Part shown: piece by piece, positions 61,801 to 64,000 of the stretch
Layout of the letters: every line of letters starts with the position of its first letter
Numbering within the stretch: the stretch's first letter is position 1
Assembly (NCBI RefSeq): GCF_000143765.1
Contig: NZ_GL379771.1
Location: 372,001 to 436,000, forward strand
Direction: 5' to 3'
DNA length: 64,000 bases
From: Sphingobacterium spiritivorum ATCC 33861
GTDB taxonomy: Bacteria > Bacteroidota > Bacteroidia > Sphingobacteriales > Sphingobacteriaceae
The notes under the pieces: generated by a model
Seen by the model: only the letters and a program-made list of their open reading frames with translations
Told to the model about the DNA's origin: nothing
Database searches by the model: none
Made by a program: the position numbers and the translations under genes

Positions 61801-62789
61801 TGGCATTGTCTCGACATATTGTACAATTGCATGGCGGACACATACAGGCACATCAGCAACAGGAGGTAAACAGCTATCAGGCAAAAATCATCTTCACGAT
61901 CAAACTGCAAAAAGGAACAGAGCATTTTCAAAACCAAAATCATGTAAATATCCTTCATAAAGACAAAATCTTTGCAGTAGCTCCTTTTGAAAGTCACAAC
62001 CGAAACCCTGTGGAAGAGCACAGTAATCTCTCTATATTGATCATAGAAGATAATCCGGAATTGAGCAATTTACTGGTTGATATGTTATCCGGTCTATATC
62101 GGGTATATGTTTCTTATAACGGACTGGATGGTGCAGCCAAGGCTGAAGAAGAAATACCTGATCTTATACTAAGTGATGTTATGATGCCCGGATTATCAGG
62201 TCTGGACTTGTGCAGCAGGCTCAAGTCAGAACCCAAAACAAGCCATATCCCTATTATCTTGCTCACAGCATTAGGAAGTATCGATAAACAGATCAAAGGT
62301 TTAGAACAAGGAGCAGATGCATATATTACCAAACCTTTTGACAGAGATTATGTATTGCTCACCATTCGCAATCTCCTCACTTTGGCAGAAAAGAACCGGA
62401 AATCGTTCAGCCTGGACAAGTTTATTGAGAAAAGGTCAAAGAATAAACAGCAGGAAGATGAACTTTTGAGCAAAGCTGTAAAAATCATTATTGACAATCT
62501 TCCCAACGAAAATCTTTCTGTAGAATTTCTCTGCAGGGAGCTGGGTATGAGCCAACCTGTACTTCACAAAAAACTGAAAGCGATCACTAACCTCTCGTTG
62601 ATCAATTTTATCAAATCGGTAAGGATGAATCAGGCAGCAAAGATGTTAAAGACAGGATTATATTCTATCACTGAGGTAGCCTATGAAGTAGGATTCAGCG
62701 ACAGGAAATATTTCAGCAAAGAGTTTAAAAAACATTTTGGGTCAAATCCTTCGGATTATACAAAAGAGGATGACTCCAATCCATCCTGA
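58848..62789 (+). CDS. Hybrid two-component system regulator (HTCS) of the PUL
   Basis: About 1313 residues from MIKKVFARILVIWG, a signal peptide; the frame also has an ATG at 58824, but its N-terminus with Glu is less signal-like. Domains in order are periplasmic two-bladed propeller repeats (Reg_prop, about 35-670, e.g. DRNGFMWIGG), Y_Y_Y (about 685-750), one TM helix (about 760-780), HisKA (His806 in SHEIRTPL), HATPase_c (GTGIGLALSRH), a receiver domain (Asp1110 in LSDVMMPG) and AraC helix-turn-helix (about 1207-1310, VGFSDRKYFSKEFKKHFG). It senses an oligosaccharide in the periplasm and activates the divergent susC operon directly. Confidence 0.94.
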   Translation: MIKKVFARILVIWGILSGVGVTLCTAQNPIEFNHLHQKKGLYRTPILTIVQDRNGFMWIGGGAQLYKYDAVKFESYVGANRLNGNPYITALAVDSSNNIVIGTGAGLFIYNQNIGKFYTQNQKLTSTNITTIRVLHNSDILIGTDKGLNLISINQKDTLFRQLLKGQHIKAITEDKKTKKVIISSIDAVYEFDDKWKSHMLTPVVQKIYKEHKDYITSILIDNGHIWFGTFDSGVILYHQKDQSFREWNEKNSTIASNRIRKLIYDNDGQLLIGTLKGLTALDVQSHQLQTYKHQIDNPASLSQNSIYDIYRDQQQIIWVGTYYGGINLIYPSKNPFRIYKPMGMTNSISSNIISSLAEDQDGYWVGTEEEGLNFISKADGSIKTINKELSSNLVKDVFLDHNDRIYIGTYNGGFNILNKKTGHVDIFLLDEKRRTNFINNVYAICKDSKNNLWIGTNAGFYLYDESSRKISKTYPEIEKLFVTNILETPQQDLLVSSTSGLYIKWASQDHFTLVDGTKDISIKSIFVEDNIAWCASNTGKIIRYDISKKSISFVPVKNVSTFLSVIKAGDNLWITTPKGLISFHLKTREEHLLTTTDGLPSDEFNENSYLRSKDGELFFGTLNGLVRFDPTKIVYNRKKQKVLFTNLRLFNNTVKIGDKTQLLDREISQLRRLDFRYDQNVFSLDFALLNFDRSDKNQFAYKIKELDPDWIYTDIPTATYMNLSPGSYTLLIKGANNDGIWSDVSFIYITIHPPFWKTWWAYILYFLILVVIIYFLNRFLIERALLIKSEKDQYAKINFFSYISHEIRTPLTLIIHPLKQLLKSSAVTQDVQHKLLGIEKNTNRLLSLINELLDFRKIEENTLQLNVYNYSLEPFLSEISSVFTELAQEKDLLLTTQMDTMETDVYFDRIQFEKVIYNLISNAIKYSNIGGEVSIALTQDQKEVEINISNTGLPIPQDNLDKIFEQYFRTTDSQINYDGTGIGLALSRHIVQLHGGHIQAHQQQEVNSYQAKIIFTIKLQKGTEHFQNQNHVNILHKDKIFAVAPFESHNRNPVEEHSNLSILIIEDNPELSNLLVDMLSGLYRVYVSYNGLDGAAKAEEEIPDLILSDVMMPGLSGLDLCSRLKSEPKTSHIPIILLTALGSIDKQIKGLEQGADAYITKPFDRDYVLLTIRNLLTLAEKNRKSFSLDKFIEKRSKNKQQEDELLSKAVKIIIDNLPNENLSVEFLCRELGMSQPVLHKKLKAITNLSLINFIKSVRMNQAAKMLKTGLYSITEVAYEVGFSDRKYFSKEFKKHFGSNPSDYTKEDDSNPS

Positions 62790-63184
62790 TACAAAGGGTG
62801 GAGACACAAGCACCGCTACGCTCATGCTTGCGCCAGAGCAAGGATAAAGATTAAACTGAACTCTCCAAGGAGAGATCCCGGTTTTCCGGGAGAGAAATTA
62901 AAGACTGATATAGCAACCATACACTTCTGCTACTTAGAGCTACTTCGCCACTACACTGTTGATGGAGACACCAACACATGCAGCTAATGCGTTTACCGAT
63001 GTCCGCACCGGTAAGACTATAGAGGTACAAGCTATTCCCGGATGGATAAAAAACCATCTGTATTGTAAAATATGACTCAAAACTCACGTCAGGATATCTT
63101 ATTAAAAAAGGTCTGCCGATTATCCCGGCAGACCTTCATTCTTTAGAAGCATGTACGGATGTACACACTCCAATTCAAAAATCG
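62790..63184. other. 395-bp non-coding stretch with structured repeats
   Basis: No convincing gene. Near the left end, two adjacent hairpins are CTCTCC-AA-GGAGAG (62861-62874) and TCCCGG-TTTT-CCGGGA (62876-62891). A related 14-mer occurs twice, GGAGACACAAGCAC (62800-62813) and GGAGACACCAACAC (62964-62977). The base composition is more balanced than in other gaps. It looks like a decayed mobile or repeat element. The right end holds the terminator of the CoA-binding gene. Confidence 0.5.
63104..63136 (-). terminator. Terminator of the serine hydrolase/CoA-binding operon
   Basis: AAGGTCTGCCG / CGGCAGACCTT (63108-63118 and 63126-63136) with a seven-base loop, followed on the minus strand by a T-run. 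Confidence 0.85.
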
Positions 63185-63544
63185 TTAATACTGTCCTGTA
63201 CTTAACAGAACCAATGTACAGGCATTTTCTACCTCTATACCTTTCTCTTGTGCCAGCTGTGCCAGCTCCCTGTTCTCCGCTCCGGGATTAAAGACAATAC
63301 GTCTGGGGGCAGTTTTCAGGATGTATTCGTATAACGGCTTCTGATTCTGGGCACCCATATACATTGTAATTGTATCAATATCGGTATGTATAGTCTCCGC
63401 AGGTTCTATCGGCTGTTCGGCAACAACACCTTTCTTCAATCCTACATTGACAATATCATGTCCAAACCTTGTCAGCATATGAGCGGCTTTATATGAATAT
63501 CGTTCCGGATTAGTACTGGCACCTATTATTAATGTTTTTTTCAT
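63185..63544 (-). CDS. CoA-binding domain protein
   Basis: 119 residues forming one Rossmann-like CoA-binding domain (CoA_binding_2): TLIIGASTNPERYSYKAAHML, NVGLKKGVVAEQPI, TITMYMGAQNQKPLYEYIL and IVFNPGAENRELAQLAQ are typical. Such stand-alone proteins have no firmly established role. It lies 22 bp after the serine hydrolase gene, so they are probably co-transcribed. Confidence 0.88.
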   Translation of the reverse strand: MKKTLIIGASTNPERYSYKAAHMLTRFGHDIVNVGLKKGVVAEQPIEPAETIHTDIDTITMYMGAQNQKPLYEYILKTAPRRIVFNPGAENRELAQLAQEKGIEVENACTLVLLSTGQY

Positions 63545-63566
63545 ACGATTCTCCTATCTGTTTGCA

Positions 63567-64000
63567 TTAGTCTACCATAAAATCGCCATCCGCATTATAT
63601 GCATTCTTCCGAAGAATAGGCATACCCAGGATTTTGTACAATTCATCCAGTTTGACCAGACTACCGTTGGTCATATTGGACAATAATACAATGGTTACAT
63701 CATTTTTCAGATCGCGTACATACAGATTGCGAAATCCGTGCCACCATCCTGTATGATACACTACGTGTTGATCATTATGATTAAACGTTCTCCATCCGTA
63801 TCCATATCCGAATGCTCCCTTTTTACTCGGGTCATTTCTGGGTACATAAGCCGAATCCAGTGTTTCCTGTTTTAATAACCGGCCTTCACGCAGCGCTATG
63901 TCCAGAAGGAACATATCCTCTACCGTACTGTATATTCCTTTATCACCCAACGGGCCATCCAGGAAATTCTGTACAACAGATCTTCTCCATACCTTATCAT
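63567..64000 (-). CDS. Serine hydrolase, class C beta-lactamase family (5' end cut off)
   Basis: The last 144 residues of a protein that begins beyond the right edge. GDKGIYSTVEDMFLLDIALREG and GAFGYGYGWRTF, then VYHTGWWHGFRNLYVRD (the HTG in place of the KTG box) are signatures of the beta-lactamase/D-Ala-D-Ala carboxypeptidase (PF00144) family. The Ser-x-x-Lys and Tyr-x-Asn motifs would lie in the missing part. These chromosomal members are usually esterases or peptidases rather than drug-resistance enzymes. Confidence 0.82.
   Translation of the reverse strand, partial: DKVWRRSVVQNFLDGPLGDKGIYSTVEDMFLLDIALREGRLLKQETLDSAYVPRNDPSKKGAFGYGYGWRTFNHNDQHVVYHTGWWHGFRNLYVRDLKNDVTIVLLSNMTNGSLVKLDELYKILGMPILRKNAYNADGDFMVD

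Noticed and set aside
62851..63087. 78-residue minus-strand open frame in the gap after the HTCS gene
   Set aside because: No recognisable domain, unusual composition rich in Ser, Leu and Cys, and it covers the two hairpins; more likely decayed non-coding DNA.
1..64000. tRNA, rRNA, CRISPR arrays, intact insertion sequences, prophage
   Set aside because: No cloverleaf-like sequences, regularly spaced repeats, transposase or phage genes were recognised in the window by eye.

Overview
The window comes from a Bacteroidota chromosome, most likely Sphingobacteriaceae and probably Sphingobacterium or a close relative. The evidence is a SusC/SusD pair with a hybrid two-component regulator, the Bacteroidota-type succinate dehydrogenase (SdhC-A-B), the ArgF' class of transcarbamylase, and AT-rich intergenic DNA. 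Promoters fit the Bacteroidota pattern TTTG-N18-20-TAnnTTTG, and ribosome binding sites are weak or absent. No tRNA, rRNA, CRISPR array, prophage or intact insertion sequence was seen. Species assignment is inference.

Layout. 1-3432 (minus): edge-truncated pruA, msrA lipoprotein, sodA, tadA, csaA and a small CsbD-like protein. 3504-11685 (plus): an outer-membrane beta-barrel protein, sdhCAB and a very large NtrY-like sensor kinase. 11785-15647: a coiled-coil membrane protein, a lipocalin-like lipoprotein, a small membrane protein, and a flippase-like/SDR gene pair. 15711-20850 (minus): a secreted GH2 glycosidase, then a four-gene DUF2089 regulator/membrane/hydrolase operon. 21260-26625: plsC, a GT2/flippase pair, ruvC, a conserved unknown with kinase-like motifs, and an Lrp/AsnC regulator. 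26676-31493 (minus): arginine operon argD-argF'-argB-proC-argE. 31640-46940 (minus): a 29-gene ribosomal cluster from rplC to rplQ, including secY, map, infA, rpmJ and rpoA. 47159-62789: a polysaccharide utilization locus (PUL), with a divergent hybrid two-component regulator and susC-susD-DUF2264-GH88-GH95-like-GH88. 62790-64000: a structured non-coding stretch, a CoA-binding protein and the end of a serine hydrolase gene.

How the genes work together. SdhCAB is complex II. The arginine genes cover the middle of the acylated-ornithine pathway; ArgF' carries Val90 at the specificity position, which predicts N-succinylornithine rather than N-acetylornithine as substrate. The ribosomal cluster has a textbook promoter before rplC, a second strong candidate before infA, and stem-loops in its longest gaps, so it is probably several overlapping transcription units. 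The PUL looks built for a uronic-acid-containing glycan: two GH88 paralogues, a DUF2264 protein and a GH95-like protein, but no recognisable polysaccharide lyase. A direct repeat of TACCCCT with a 22-bp period upstream of susC is a good candidate operator for the divergent regulator.

No clearly new multi-gene system was found. The best leads are the kinase-like protein at 24759-25802, the DUF2089 operon, the PUL with its operator and atypical GH95-like enzyme, and the regulatory structure inside the ribosomal cluster. All product calls come from reading the translated sequence and recalled family knowledge; no database search was run.
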